Assembly: GCA_019359435.1 (NCBI GenBank)
Contig: JAHHHI010000061.1
Location: forward strand, 62,001-126,000
DNA length: 64,000 nucleotides
Direction of reading: 5' to 3'
DNA from: Kaiparowitsia implicata GSE-PSE-MK54-09C
GTDB lineage: Bacteria; Cyanobacteriota; Cyanobacteriia; Elainellales; Elainellaceae
The notes under the pieces were generated by a model. The model made no database searches, had not been told where the DNA came from, and saw nothing but the letters and a program-made list of their open reading frames with translations. Within the stretch, counting starts at the first letter, position 1. Each line of letters starts with the position of its first letter. Of the stretch, positions 17,803 through 27,212 are shown piece by piece. A program made the translations under genes and the position numbers.

Positions 17803-18797
17803 GCTGCGCTCCGCGGATTGACCAGGATTCGGCCTTTTACCTGCCCTGCTAGGATCTGCTCGGCCGCTGCCGGGAGTCGGTCAAGGTCCACCTCTGTCAG
17901 CATGTCCGAATAGGCCGCGCGGTCGAATTCTCCGACAATACGCGACCACGCGGAGACGCGCTGGGCATAGGGCTGCATCACGCTGTCCACGCCCAGTAAC
18001 GAGACGCCACGCAGGATGAAGGGCAGAACATTGGTATCGAGCCCGATTCCGCTGGCGTTGCCGACGGCAGCAACTGCGCCGCCATACTTGATCTGCTTGA
18101 GCAGTTTGCCCAGGATTTTGCCGCCGACGCTATCCACAGCCCCGGCCCACTGCGCCGTTTCAAGCACCTTGTCTGGCTCTGCAAGAAAGGCATCGCGCTC
18201 GATAATTCTGCGTGCGCCTAGTCCCTTGAGCGCATCCGCATGCTCGGGCCGGCCGGACAGAGCCACCACTTCAAATCCCGAGCGAGCCAGCAGCGAGACA
18301 GCGATCGAACCAACTCCGCCGGCTGCTCCGGTCACCAGAACTTCGCCGCTAGCCGGCGTCACGCCCGCAGCTTCGAGTCGGATGACGCACAGCATGGCGG
18401 TGATCCCTGCCGTACCCACGATCATGGCATCACGGGTTGATAGCCCCTCGGGCAGCGGCACCAGCCAGTCGGCCTTAACGCGCGCGCTTTCCGCATATCC
18501 GCCCCAGTGCACTTCGCCCACGCGCCAGCCAGTCAGAACCACCTGGTCGCCGGGGCGGTAGCGCGCATCGGCGCTATCCCTCACCGTGCCGGCGAAATCG
18601 ACGCCCGCCACGTGTGGGTAATTGCGTACGAGACCGCCCGCGCCAGTGAGGCAGAGGCCGTCCTTGTAATTGAGCCCAGCCCAATCCACATCGACCGTCA
18701 CGTCGCCGTCGGGCATGCGGTCGTCCTCAAGCAGGTGCACCGCGGAGTAAACTTTCCCCGATGCATCCTTGTCAGTCACCAGCGCACGAAAACTCAT
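17799..18797 (-). CDS. MDR-family oxidoreductase, acrylyl-CoA reductase (AcuI/YhdH)-like
   Basis: 332 aa. Family landmarks are LNYKDGLCLTG near residue 42, the GVDFAGTV segment, the WGGYAESARV loop and the NADPH motif VTGAAGGVGSIAV. There are no zinc ligands, as expected for the quinone-oxidoreductase branch of medium-chain dehydrogenases. Known AcuI enzymes reduce acryloyl-CoA to propionyl-CoA, which would fit a pathway containing CoA-transferase, hydratases and a thioesterase upstream. The exact enoyl-CoA substrate here is inferred, not shown. It begins 47 bp after the ABC ATPase gene. Confidence 0.82.
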   Translation of the reverse strand: MSFRALVTDKDASGKVYSAVHLLEDDRMPDGDVTVDVDWAGLNYKDGLCLTGAGGLVRNYPHVAGVDFAGTVRDSADARYRPGDQVVLTGWRVGEVHWGGYAESARVKADWLVPLPEGLSTRDAMIVGTAGITAMLCVIRLEAAGVTPASGEVLVTGAAGGVGSIAVSLLARSGFEVVALSGRPEHADALKGLGARRIIERDAFLAEPDKVLETAQWAGAVDSVGGKILGKLLKQIKYGGAVAAVGNASGIGLDTNVLPFILRGVSLLGVDSVMQPYAQRVSAWSRIVGEFDRAAYSDMLTEVDLDRLPAAAEQILAGQVKGRILVNPRSAA

Positions 18798-18843
18798 CTG
18801 TTCTGCCTCTTGTCATTCCGGCGGCACGATGTGGACGTCTGGT

Positions 18844-20718
18844 CTAGACCGTCCAGTCGCTACCCCAGACTTGCACCACATGCCCCTCGGACACGGTGCG
18901 ATATTCGCGTTTGGGCTGCTCGTAATCGGCAGCGCGGATCGGGCTACGGATTTCGTCATTGCTGATGGGGCGCACCTCCAGCCGACGCGCCGGATCGGGA
19001 ATGGGAACGGCCGCCATCAGTCGCTTGGTGTAGGGGTGCTGGGGATCTCCGAACACTGCCTTGACCGGTCCGATTTCGACGATTTCGCCAAGATACATCA
19101 CCGCGACCTGGTGGCTGATGCGCTCGACCACGGCCATATCATGGGAGATGAAGAGATAGGCGAGGCCAAACTTTTCCTGCAGGTCGAGCATCAGGTTTAC
19201 CACCTGCGCCTTGATCGATACGTCAAGCGCTGAAACCGACTCGTCGGCAACGATGATCTTGGGCTCAAGCGAAAGCGCGCGGGCAATGCAGATACGCTGA
19301 CGCTGCCCGCCGGAAAACTGCTGCGGGTAACGGTTGGCCATTTCAGGCGACAGACCCACCTGCCCCAGCAAATCCATTGCCTTTTGCCTTGCTTGTGCCC
19401 TGGTCCCCAACTTGTGCGTCAGATAGGGCTCGGCGATGGCTTCTCCCACGGTGATGCGGGGGTTGAGGCTGGCATAGGGATCCTGAAAGATCATCTGGAT
19501 ATGCCGGCGCATGTCGCGCATGCGCTCCTTATCCAGTGCAAGGATGTCTGTGCCGTCGATGGCGATTTCTCCGCTCTGCGGCTCGACGAGGCGCATGAGG
19601 GTCCGGCCCGTCGTGGATTTGCCGCAGCCGGATTCCCCAACCAGCGAGAGGGTCTCGCCCGGGCGCAACTCAAAGCTCACATTCTCCACGGCATGTACCC
19701 GGCCGCGCGGACCAGAAAAGAAGCCGCCAGGCAGATCAAAGCGCTTGACCAGGTTTTTCACGCGGAGCACGGGCTCGGCCGCGTGCCGGATCGTGTCGGG
19801 GCGTAGTTTGCCCGAGATGATCTGGCCGCTTTCGCGGTCGAGCGTTGGAAAATGCTGAGGCTGACCATTGCCGCTGGCTGTCCCCAGCCGCGGCACAGCC
19901 GCAATCAATGCCTTGGTATAAGGATGGCGCGCCCGCGCGAAGATGGCGTCCGTGCTGTCGGCCTCGACAGCCTCACCTTGCAACATCACCACGGTGCGGT
20001 CGGCGATTTCGGCCACCACGCCCATGTCATGGGTGATGAACAGCACGCCCATCCCCTCTTCCTGCTGCAGTTGCTTGATCAATTGCAGGATCTGGGCCTG
20101 GATGGTCACGTCGAGCGCCGTTGTCGGCTCGTCGGCGATCAGCAGCTTCGGTTTGCAGGCCAAGGCCATTGCGATCATCACGCGCTGTCGCATGCCCCCC
20201 GAAAGCGAATGTGGAAAGTCGTTGAGCCGAGACTTGGCAGCGGGCATCCGCACGCGGTCAAGCAAGCGCTCGGCCTCCTTCATCGCCTCGTTGTTGCTCA
20301 TCAGGCCATGGATGGTCAGCACTTCGGCGATCTGCGCGCCAATCGTGGCAAGCGGATTAAGGCTAGTCATCGCCTCCTGGAAGATCATGCCCATTTGCCG
20401 GCCGCGCACGTCGCGCATCTCGGCCCTGTTGAGCTTCAGCAGCTCGCGCCCGCTTAGCTTCACGGAGCCTTCGACCCGGCTCATTTCCGGATCGAGCAGA
20501 CGCATGATCGACAAGGCCGTCACCGACTTGCCGGAGCCCGATTCCCCGACCACGGCCAGGGTTTCCTGCGCGGCGATGTCGAAACTGATGCCCTTGACGA
20601 TTTCCACCCAGCCATTGGGTGTACGGAAGGCGGTCTTGAGGTTGCGGACGGCGAGGACGTTCTCGCCGCCTTCATTGGGAACGATACGTTCCGCAGTTGC
20701 GATGCCCATGGCGGTCAT
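18844..20718 (-). CDS. Peptide/nickel-type ABC transporter, fused double ATPase
   Basis: 624 aa with two complete nucleotide-binding domains, equivalent to DppD and DppF joined. NBD1 has Walker A GESGSGKS, signature LSGGMRQR and Walker B LLIADEPTTALD. NBD2 has GESGCGKS, FSGGQRQR and IIVADESVSALD (Ser in place of the usual Pro-Thr pair, common in this family). Each is followed by the oligopeptide-transporter C-terminal segment (HPYTKAL and HPYTKRL). It starts behind AGGAG and lies 9 bp after the permease gene. It powers the importer encoded upstream. Confidence 0.92.
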   Translation of the reverse strand: MTAMGIATAERIVPNEGGENVLAVRNLKTAFRTPNGWVEIVKGISFDIAAQETLAVVGESGSGKSVTALSIMRLLDPEMSRVEGSVKLSGRELLKLNRAEMRDVRGRQMGMIFQEAMTSLNPLATIGAQIAEVLTIHGLMSNNEAMKEAERLLDRVRMPAAKSRLNDFPHSLSGGMRQRVMIAMALACKPKLLIADEPTTALDVTIQAQILQLIKQLQQEEGMGVLFITHDMGVVAEIADRTVVMLQGEAVEADSTDAIFARARHPYTKALIAAVPRLGTASGNGQPQHFPTLDRESGQIISGKLRPDTIRHAAEPVLRVKNLVKRFDLPGGFFSGPRGRVHAVENVSFELRPGETLSLVGESGCGKSTTGRTLMRLVEPQSGEIAIDGTDILALDKERMRDMRRHIQMIFQDPYASLNPRITVGEAIAEPYLTHKLGTRAQARQKAMDLLGQVGLSPEMANRYPQQFSGGQRQRICIARALSLEPKIIVADESVSALDVSIKAQVVNLMLDLQEKFGLAYLFISHDMAVVERISHQVAVMYLGEIVEIGPVKAVFGDPQHPYTKRLMAAVPIPDPARRLEVRPISNDEIRSPIRAADYEQPKREYRTVSEGHVVQVWGSDWTV

Positions 20719-20727
20719 ATCGATCTC

Positions 20728-21609
20728 CTAGCGGGCAGTGGACGGGTCGAGCGCATCGCGCACAGCATCACCGACGAGGTTGAAGGCCAGCACCACAATG
20801 GTGATGGCAGCGCCCGCCCCGATGATCGGCCAAGGCGACCCGAAGAGGCTGTTGAGCCCGTCACGAATGATATTGCCCCAGCTCGGATTGGGCGCTTGGG
20901 TTCCAATGCCAAGGAAGCTGAGGGAGGCTTCGAGGCGGATGGCCGAGGCAACCCACAACGTCATCAGCGCCACGATTGGCGCCATGATATTGGGAACGAT
21001 GTGACGCAGGATGATGATCGGCGTGCGCACCCCCACCGCGATCGCCGCCTCCACATAGGGCTCCTGCTTCACCGACAGGGTCTGGGCCCGGGCGACGCGG
21101 GCAAAGCCGGGTATGAACGCAACGGTGATGACGGCGATGATGTTCCAGAAGCCGCCGCCCAGAACCGCGGCGATCAGGATGGCCAGCAGCAGTTCGGGGA
21201 AGGCGAGCAGTAGGTCCACCACCCGCGAGATGATGCGGTCGGTGTAACCGCCGAAATAGCCGGCGACCACGCCCAGCAGCGTTCCAAAGATGGCAGCGAG
21301 CACCGGCGAAATAAAGCCGAACAGCAATGAGTTGCGCGCCCCGTAAATCATGCGGCTTAACACGTCGCGGCCGAACTGGTCGGTGCCCAGCCAGTTTTCC
21401 CAGCTTGGCAGCTTATTGATCTTGAGCATGGATTGGGCCAACGGATCGTAGGGCGCCAGCCATGGCGCCAGCGCGGCGACAACAACGAAGATGGCGATCA
21501 TCACCGTTGCCGCAATAACGGTCGGGCTACGGAAGAGTATCCTGCGAACGGTGTCGAAAGGACCGGGCGCGGGCGGAAGGGCGGAGATGCCTTCTGAGAT
21601 CGTGGTCAT
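20728..21609 (-). CDS. ABC transporter permease, DppC type
   Basis: 293 aa. The N-terminal OppC_N region with one helix (SPTVIAATVMIAIFVVVAAL) is followed by WLGTDQFGRDVLSRMIYGAR, the standard DppC motif, and the BPD_transp_1 domain with the EAA loop (EAAIAVGVRTPIIILRHIVPN). Six membrane helices are expected. Its ATG abuts the stop of the DppB-type gene directly, so translation is coupled. Confidence 0.92.
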   Translation of the reverse strand: MTTISEGISALPPAPGPFDTVRRILFRSPTVIAATVMIAIFVVVAALAPWLAPYDPLAQSMLKINKLPSWENWLGTDQFGRDVLSRMIYGARNSLLFGFISPVLAAIFGTLLGVVAGYFGGYTDRIISRVVDLLLAFPELLLAILIAAVLGGGFWNIIAVITVAFIPGFARVARAQTLSVKQEPYVEAAIAVGVRTPIIILRHIVPNIMAPIVALMTLWVASAIRLEASLSFLGIGTQAPNPSWGNIIRDGLNSLFGSPWPIIGAGAAITIVVLAFNLVGDAVRDALDPSTAR

Positions 21610-22545
21610 TTACTGCACCTTCACGCGAGGATCGACGACGACATAGACCAAGTCCATCAGCAGGTTTATCAGCACCACGAACATGGCGAAGACCAGCACC
21701 CCACCCTGGATGACGGCATAGTCGCGCTCGGCGATGGCGCTGATCAGCAGACGCCCAATGCCGGGCCGGTTGAACACCAACTCGATCGCAACCGAGCCGG
21801 AAAGCGTCGACAGCAGGCTGAGCCCCAAGCCAGTGGTGATCGGCAGCAGCGCATTGCGCAGGCCGTGCCGGTAGATCACCCTGTTTTCCCTGGCGCCTTT
21901 GGCGCGGGCGGTGCGGATATAGTCCTTGCCGAACACCTCAAGTAGGCTGGTCCGTGTCAGCCGCCCGAGGAAGGCCGCCTTGACGAAGGCCAGCGTCAGC
22001 GCCGGAAGGAACACATGGTAGAGCCGGTCAACGAACCCCTCGCCGGCGCCGTTGATGGGGAACCAACCCAGGTTCAGCGAGAAGGTGATCAGTAGCAGCG
22101 CGCCAAGGTAGAAATCGGGTATGGCATAGCCGATCAGAGAGAACACGCGCACGCCGTTATCGGGCAGCTTGTTGCGGTTGGTCGCGGCGATAACTCCCAG
22201 CGGAATGCCGGCGACGATGCCCATCGCCATCGCGACGAGTGTCAGCTCGATCGTGTAAGGCAGGTTCTGCGCGATCAGGGTGATGACCGGCGTGTTCTTG
22301 AGCAGCGAACTGCCCAAGTCGAGCGTGAACACTCCGCCCATGAAATTGAGGTACTGCTGCCAGAGCGGGACGTTGAGGCCCATCCTCTCACGGAACTCGG
22401 CGATCTGCTCGGGCAGCGCATTGTCACCCAAGGCCGCCAGAGCCGGATCGCCAGGCAGAATGCGCATGGCGATGAAAACCAGTGTCAGCACGAGCAGGAT
22501 GGTCGGGATGGCATCGGCCAGCCGCAAGAGAAGATATCGGGCCAT
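21610..22545 (-). CDS. ABC transporter permease, DppB type
   Basis: 311 aa. MARYLLLRLADAIPTILLV is the usual DppB first helix. RILPGDPALAALG and the periplasmic loop are followed by the EAA-type loop (DYIRTARAKGARENRVIYRHG) and ELVFNRPGIGRLL. It forms the heteromeric channel with the DppC-type partner. It is separated from the binding-protein gene by 54 bp containing a stable stem-loop. Confidence 0.92.
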   Translation of the reverse strand: MARYLLLRLADAIPTILLVLTLVFIAMRILPGDPALAALGDNALPEQIAEFRERMGLNVPLWQQYLNFMGGVFTLDLGSSLLKNTPVITLIAQNLPYTIELTLVAMAMGIVAGIPLGVIAATNRNKLPDNGVRVFSLIGYAIPDFYLGALLLITFSLNLGWFPINGAGEGFVDRLYHVFLPALTLAFVKAAFLGRLTRTSLLEVFGKDYIRTARAKGARENRVIYRHGLRNALLPITTGLGLSLLSTLSGSVAIELVFNRPGIGRLLISAIAERDYAVIQGGVLVFAMFVVLINLLMDLVYVVVDPRVKVQ

Positions 22546-22566
22546 TGCTGCACCGCCTTGTGGTTG

Positions 22567-22592
22567 CGGGCCCCCGCCGAAGCGGGAGCCCG
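22567..22592 (-). other. Intercistronic stem-loop after the solute-binding-protein gene
   Basis: Arms CGGGC-CCCGC and GCGGG-GCCCG with one mismatch and a CGAA loop. It sits between the binding-protein stop and the first permease. No T-run follows, so it probably protects the upstream mRNA 3' end and keeps binding-protein expression above permease expression, as known for other importers. Confidence 0.55.
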
Positions 22593-22599
22593 ATACAAA

Positions 22600-24195
22600 T
22601 CAGACCGTCTTGGTAGCGCGGTGGAAACGCCAACGGGCGTAGCCGCTCTCGACCGGGAAGCCCAGATCGATGCGCGCATTGCGCACCGCGGTAAAGCCCA
22701 GCGTGGAAAGGCCGATCAGCGGCAAGTCGGTGAGGACTTTGAGCTCGATCTGCTTGCAGATCTCGACATACTTTTCGTAGTCGGTCGAGGACAGCGCCTC
22801 GGCCAGCAGGTCATCGATGCCGGGCATGGCGACGCCATAGTGGCTGTAATTGCCACCCCCCGAACCGTCGGCCTTCACTTCTGACTTGGACGACAGTTGC
22901 TGGAAATACAGCTGGGTCGGGATCGGCGGATAGCTCGATGAATGCATGGCGAGCGTATTTTTGTCCGAGCGATTGTCGGCATGGTAGGCCGTGTGGTCGC
23001 CGATGATCAGGTTCATATTGAACCCGCCCAGTCGCAGCTGCTCCTGGACGATCAGCATGGTCGAGGAATAATCTTCACGCTGCGAACAATTGCTGTCGAA
23101 GCTGATGCCGTCCGGGAAACCAGCTTCGGCCAGCAGCGCCTTGGACTTCTCTGGATCGTACGGATACTGCAGCTCGGGGGGCAGATCTTCGATTGCGAAA
23201 CCCGCCGGGAAGAACGATGGCTGGAGGCCCGCCATCGTGCCACCCATCGGAGCCAGCGCGCCGGCGACTGCCGGGCGGTCGATAGCATGCATGAGCGCCT
23301 GACGGACTAAAAGATTGTCGAATGGCGCGCGTGTCAGGTTGATGTGCAGGGTGTTGAACGAGCCCGGCGTCGTCATGTCGATCTGCAGGGTCGGATCGCG
23401 CTGCAGTATCGAGTCGATCCAGCCCGGCGCACGAACGGCTTCGATGATGTCGACGTCGCCGGACAGCAGCGCCAGTGTGCGGGCAGTGGTGTCCGCGATA
23501 TAGACGCACTCGACATTGGCGATCTTGGCCTTCTCGCCCCAATAGCCTTCGTGGCGCTTGAGCGTGGTGCCCTTTTCGGCATCGAACGTAACCAGTTCAT
23601 ACGGGCCAGTGCCGACTGCGTCGGTGATGAAGGCCTCGGCGCCGATTTCCTCGACGGCCTTCTTGGACACGATCGAGCTGTTGTTGGAGAAGATCGTCGT
23701 GCCGAGCAGGTTCACGTCCGGGGACTTGAGGGTGATCACCACCTCGTAGGGGCCGGTGGCGACGACGCTGGCAATGTTGGAGAAAATGGTCTTGTTGGTG
23801 CCGTCGTTGATGGCGCGCTCATAGGAGAACACCACGTCTTCCGACGTCATTTCGCCGTAGCCCTTATGGAACTGTACACCTTCGCGCAGCTTGAAGGTCC
23901 AGGTAAGCGCGTCTTCCGATGTGCTCCATTCGGTGGCAAGCGTGGGCAGGTATTCCGCCGGCGCCAGTGCGAAGCGGCCATCATCGGGACGTACGAGCTG
24001 CTCGTACATCTGCTCTGTCGCCCAGTTGTCCGAGCCCTGGGTGGTCTGGTTCGGATCGGAGTGCCGCGGTCCGTTGGCGGCGATGCCCATGCGGATGGTG
24101 TCTGCGTCCTGCGCATGGACGGAGCTGACGCCAACGGCGGTCAACGCCGTGGTCGCGGCAGCGAGTTCCAGGAAGTTACGTCTGTTCAGTGCCAT
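22600..24195 (-). CDS. ABC transporter substrate-binding protein, family 5 (peptide type), Tat-exported
   Basis: 531 aa from the ATG at 24195, preceded by GGAGAGG; the frame extends six codons further upstream. The signal sequence NRRNFLELAAATTALTAVGV carries a twin-arginine motif and ends near VHAQ. The mature protein is an SBP_bac_5 domain (WTFKLREGVQFHKG, VGTGPYELVTF, LVRQALMHAIDRPAV). Family 5 proteins bind peptides but also opines, oligosaccharides and other organic compounds, so the ligand is best guessed from the catabolic genes alongside. It is the first transporter gene, 49 bp after the enolase-superfamily gene. Confidence 0.9.
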   Translation of the reverse strand: MALNRRNFLELAAATTALTAVGVSSVHAQDADTIRMGIAANGPRHSDPNQTTQGSDNWATEQMYEQLVRPDDGRFALAPAEYLPTLATEWSTSEDALTWTFKLREGVQFHKGYGEMTSEDVVFSYERAINDGTNKTIFSNIASVVATGPYEVVITLKSPDVNLLGTTIFSNNSSIVSKKAVEEIGAEAFITDAVGTGPYELVTFDAEKGTTLKRHEGYWGEKAKIANVECVYIADTTARTLALLSGDVDIIEAVRAPGWIDSILQRDPTLQIDMTTPGSFNTLHINLTRAPFDNLLVRQALMHAIDRPAVAGALAPMGGTMAGLQPSFFPAGFAIEDLPPELQYPYDPEKSKALLAEAGFPDGISFDSNCSQREDYSSTMLIVQEQLRLGGFNMNLIIGDHTAYHADNRSDKNTLAMHSSSYPPIPTQLYFQQLSSKSEVKADGSGGGNYSHYGVAMPGIDDLLAEALSSTDYEKYVEICKQIELKVLTDLPLIGLSTLGFTAVRNARIDLGFPVESGYARWRFHRATKTV

Positions 24196-24244
24196 ATTAG
24201 GGTCCTCTCCCAAAGTTGACTTGTTCTTGTTCGACTGGCCTGGC

Positions 24245-25357
24245 CTAGCGGCGCCGCTTGTCGAGTTCGGCGTCGATCAGCTCGAGCCCCAGACCGGGAC
24301 CCGAGGGAATCTGGAATTTGCCATCCACCGGCAGCGGCGGATTGACGAAGGCGGGGTGCATGCGCGTGTCCGGGTCGGCGAATTCGGCCGGCTTGGTCAG
24401 GTGCATGATGGTGGCAAGTACATGCAGGTTCGCCATATGCCCGATGGTCGGCTGGGTCTGGTGCGGCACCAGTTCCACGCCGTGCGCGTAGCAGATCGCG
24501 GCGCACTGCATAAGGCCGGTAATGCCGCCCATTTTAACGATATCAGGCTGCACCATGCGCACGCCGGCTTCGATGATGTCGACCAAAGCCTGGGTGGTGT
24601 AGGTCTGCTCAGCCGCCGAGACCGTGATGTCGAGACGCTGGGCCACTTCGCCCATGGCGCGCACGTCATAATGCTGCACGGGTTCCTCAAACCACATGAA
24701 GCCCAGTTCTTCGAGCGCCCGGCCGACCCGGATAGCGCCGCCGACCGAATATTGATTGTTGGCGTCGAAGGCGAGTGGGAAATCGTCACCAACCAGCTTG
24801 CGAACGGCCTTGGCCTTGGCGATATCGCCGGGAATGTCAAAGTCCTGGCGGGTGCGATCGCCGTCCCAGCGGATCTTGATGGCGGCGGGCTTCTCGCTCT
24901 TCCAGCGGGCCTCCACTGCCCGAACCGTCTCGTCTACCGTACGGCCGGCATTGCCCCCGATCGAGGCGTAAAAGGGCACCTCGGTGCGCCAGGCGCCGCC
25001 CAACAATTTGTAGATGGGCAGGTTGAACAGTTTGCCCTTGATATCCCAAAGAGCGACGTCGAGCGCGGCCAGCGCACCGGTCACCGCACCCTCCGGTCCC
25101 AGCTTCACATAACGATGCAGCAGCCGGTCATAAATCACCGAATGATCAAGCACATCTGCTCCGACCAGAGAGGCCGCAGCATCCCGCAGCACCCAAAGAG
25201 AGTGCTCCCCACCGTGCATGGGCGAAGCCTCGCCATAGCCAACCAGCCCCTCCTCGGTCGTCACCTTGACCAGCGCGCTGCGCCGACCCGGCGGATCGCC
25301 CGGATTCCATTCCACCTGGAAGGCATCGATGGCCTTAATTACTGACGCACGGCTCAC
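24245..25357 (-). CDS. Mandelate racemase / muconate-lactonizing enzyme family protein
   Basis: 370 aa, full-length enolase-superfamily enzyme. Metal ligands are Asp198 (AFDANNQY), Glu224 (WFEEP) and Glu250 (SAAEQTYT). The first acid/base motif is Lys161-Ile-Arg163 (KxR rather than the KxK of mandelate racemase). The second half-site includes Asp272 (VQPDIVK), Lys275 and His299 (VPHQTQP). It abstracts a proton alpha to a carboxylate to racemise, dehydrate or cycloisomerise an acid; sugar-acid dehydratase or racemase activity is most likely. Its start overlaps the thioesterase stop by 4 bases. The substrate should match the ligand of the importer encoded next to it. Confidence 0.85.
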   Translation of the reverse strand: MSRASVIKAIDAFQVEWNPGDPPGRRSALVKVTTEEGLVGYGEASPMHGGEHSLWVLRDAAASLVGADVLDHSVIYDRLLHRYVKLGPEGAVTGALAALDVALWDIKGKLFNLPIYKLLGGAWRTEVPFYASIGGNAGRTVDETVRAVEARWKSEKPAAIKIRWDGDRTRQDFDIPGDIAKAKAVRKLVGDDFPLAFDANNQYSVGGAIRVGRALEELGFMWFEEPVQHYDVRAMGEVAQRLDITVSAAEQTYTTQALVDIIEAGVRMVQPDIVKMGGITGLMQCAAICYAHGVELVPHQTQPTIGHMANLHVLATIMHLTKPAEFADPDTRMHPAFVNPPLPVDGKFQIPSGPGLGLELIDAELDKRRR

Positions 25358-25806
25358 GCGGATACCTCCTGGGCAAGGGTGATGGTTTGCAGGTGCTGGC
25401 GCATGCGCGGATCAAGCGCCGCCGGCCGTTTGGTGGCAGGGTCGAGAAAGACATGCACGAAGTGACCGTCGGCCACCGCCTCGGCCTCGCCATTCACAAA
25501 GGCGGCCAGGCCGTAGCGAACCGAGGATGTCCCCATCCGTTCGACCCTCACGCCCATTTCAAGCCGGTCTGAAAATTGCATTTCCCGCAGGAAGCGACAG
25601 CCACTCTCGGCCACTACCATCGATATCCCGCCTGCCGCGATGCCGACATCTTCAAGGGTCTTCAGGAAGCGCACGACGGCAGTATCGAAGAACGCGTAAT
25701 ACTGCGCGTTGTTGACGTGACCGAACACATCAATATCGTTCCAGCGCAACGTGATCTCGTGGAACCAGCAATAGTCCTGCCGGCGACCTGCTGGCGACCT
25801 TTCCAT
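25354..25806 (-). CDS. Acyl-CoA thioesterase, 4HBT hotdog family
   Basis: About 150 aa from the ATG at 25806; the frame reaches 25875 but the additional residues are not family-like. The active-site signature LRWNDIDVFGHVNNAQYY contains the conserved Asp and the HVNN segment of YbgC/4HBT thioesterases, and the C-terminal part has the EAEAVADGHFVHVFLD strand pair. It would release CoA from an intermediate made by the CoA-transferase and hydratases upstream. It is the first gene of the second transcription block of the cluster, with a LacI operator copy ahead of it. Confidence 0.85.
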   Translation of the reverse strand: MERSPAGRRQDYCWFHEITLRWNDIDVFGHVNNAQYYAFFDTAVVRFLKTLEDVGIAAGGISMVVAESGCRFLREMQFSDRLEMGVRVERMGTSSVRYGLAAFVNGEAEAVADGHFVHVFLDPATKRPAALDPRMRQHLQTITLAQEVSA

Positions 25807-25932
25807 CACGCACCATGACCGGCGCGCGCTAGCCGCGACTGCTGGAGAGTCGACATCATGTCCTCCTCTGCACATGCCGGTCTGACGCCGACTTTTTCGT
25901 GCTTCTGTTCCTTGAGCTTACTCGGATTGAAA

Positions 25933-25976
25933 CCGTATGCAAGGGCTAAACAGTAACATCTGCATCCGTATGCAAC
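25933..25976. promoter_or_regulatory. LacI-type operator copy plus half-site before the thioesterase block
   Basis: The minus strand at 25976-25959 reads GTTGCATACGGATGCAGA. Its first 16 bases are identical, spacer included, to the palindrome in the LacI/CoA-transferase divergent region. A second partial copy (CCGTATGCAA, 25933-25942) lies 17 bp away. The full copy overlaps the last codons of the MaoC gene, 153 bp upstream of the thioesterase start, so the block from thioesterase to 2-hydroxyacid dehydrogenase is probably under the same repressor. Confidence 0.65.
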
Positions 25977-26404
25977 CATTTCATCAGGTGCTCGGCGACT
26001 GCAACTGTCACCCCGTTTTGATTTACAACAACGACATCGGCGAGTGACCTTCGCTTTGCCTTGTCCACGCTCTTGACGCTGTACGTGGCCGTCACGATGT
26101 CGCCGAAGAAAACCGGGGCGGTAAACCGCATCCGGTCGTAGCCGAGCGAAACCGGGATATCTATGTTGCCACGGGCTTGCGCACCCCGGATAGCCATCGT
26201 CCCCACGGCTGACATGTAGCCGACCAGCAAGGCACCGTGGGCGATAAGTCGGCCAAAGCTCGACCTCGCCATGAAGTCGGGATCGGTATGAGCCTCGTAG
26301 TCATCGCCACTGATGCGGACGAAGTCCCCCACGTCGTCACTCGAGACAGTGAAGGCACGACTAGCGCTCAGCCCCGTCAGTGCCGCGTCTAGTGGATCAA
26401 CCAT
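25946..26404 (-). CDS. MaoC-like hydratase, single hotdog domain
   Basis: 152 aa. The hydratase-2 motif is present as SGDDYEAHTDPDFMARS followed by GRLIAHGALL, with the Asp/His pair that adds or removes water across a 2-enoyl-CoA double bond. It overlaps the preceding gene by 8 bases. It probably works on the CoA thioester formed by the large CoA-transferase, perhaps with the 271-aa hotdog protein as a partner. Confidence 0.85.
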   Translation of the reverse strand: MVDPLDAALTGLSASRAFTVSSDDVGDFVRISGDDYEAHTDPDFMARSSFGRLIAHGALLVGYMSAVGTMAIRGAQARGNIDIPVSLGYDRMRFTAPVFFGDIVTATYSVKSVDKAKRRSLADVVVVNQNGVTVAVAEHLMKWLHTDADVTV

Positions 26405-27212
26405 AAATCTGCGTCCTTAAAAAACGAGCTGCGACAGTGCTTTCGGCAAACAGGAGTTCCTCGGTCACCAGATAGTGGCGACCTTTGCGCTCGAATGTCT
26501 GGATTACATGCCCACCGAACCTTATCTGCTGGCCGGCTCTGACCATGCCGAAATGCTGCGTTTCCGTTGAGACCAGCACGAAGGGTCCAGGCAGTTTCCA
26601 AGTGGAATTGGTGTCGCCCATGGCAAGCCGCATCAGCATGCCTGAATGAACGAAGTCTCGATCACGATAAATGGCATGGGTCTCGTCGAAGTCGGCCAGC
26701 GAGGACTCGAACATCTCCCGCGTCAGCACTCGCTTGCGACTCCGCAGAGGCAGTCCTGCCTGCAGACCTCCGGCCGCGACTACCACGGGATTATCGAGTG
26801 TCGGCAGCAACGGCGCTGCGCTTGCGACAGGCGGTTCCGGATGCCGGTGTGGCATGGCGATCCAACCTTCAGCAACCGTCTCACCTTCCTCGTTCCGTAC
26901 CACCACCAAGGCCTTGCTCCCATTGCCCTCGTCGAGCAATGGACCTGCCCTGACTGTGATATCCTCGTGATTGTAGACGGGCCGGCGGAAGCGAGCCGAC
27001 ATAGCGCCGTGCGCGGCCCAGTCCTGCCCCCAGGCGTTGATGGCCAGCCGGCTTATATGACCATATATGAAGGCACCCGGCACCAGAGCGGCCTTGTAGC
27101 CACGCTCGCGGGCCACGTCGTCGTCGTGGATGGAACCCCGATAATGAGGGGCATGGCCGAGCAGAACATGAACCTTCAACTCAAGCGGGAATGACGTGGA
27201 CGGGACGCTCAT
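26397..27212 (-). CDS. MaoC/FAS1-dehydratase-like hotdog protein, 271 aa
   Basis: The N-terminal half (residues about 20-125) is hotdog-like: DDVARERGYKAALVPGAFIY, then SARFRRPVYNHEDITVRAG, as in mesaconyl-CoA hydratase and FAS1-type dehydratase-related proteins. The C-terminal half (from about 150) is a second, more divergent hotdog with TETQHFGMVRAGQQIRFGG. The consensus D-x-x-x-H hydratase motif is not obvious in the N-half, so it may be a structural or substrate-binding partner of the MaoC protein. Its ATG lies one base from the CoA-transferase stop, giving a tight operon. Confidence 0.7.
   Translation of the reverse strand: MSVPSTSFPLELKVHVLLGHAPHYRGSIHDDDVARERGYKAALVPGAFIYGHISRLAINAWGQDWAAHGAMSARFRRPVYNHEDITVRAGPLLDEGNGSKALVVVRNEEGETVAEGWIAMPHRHPEPPVASAAPLLPTLDNPVVVAAGGLQAGLPLRSRKRVLTREMFESSLADFDETHAIYRDRDFVHSGMLMRLAMGDTNSTWKLPGPFVLVSTETQHFGMVRAGQQIRFGGHVIQTFERKGRHYLVTEELLFAESTVAARFLRTQIYG

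Noticed and set aside
23891-25345. 484-codon plus-strand frame
   Set aside because: Antisense to the enolase-superfamily gene and the binding-protein N-terminus; no protein-like features.
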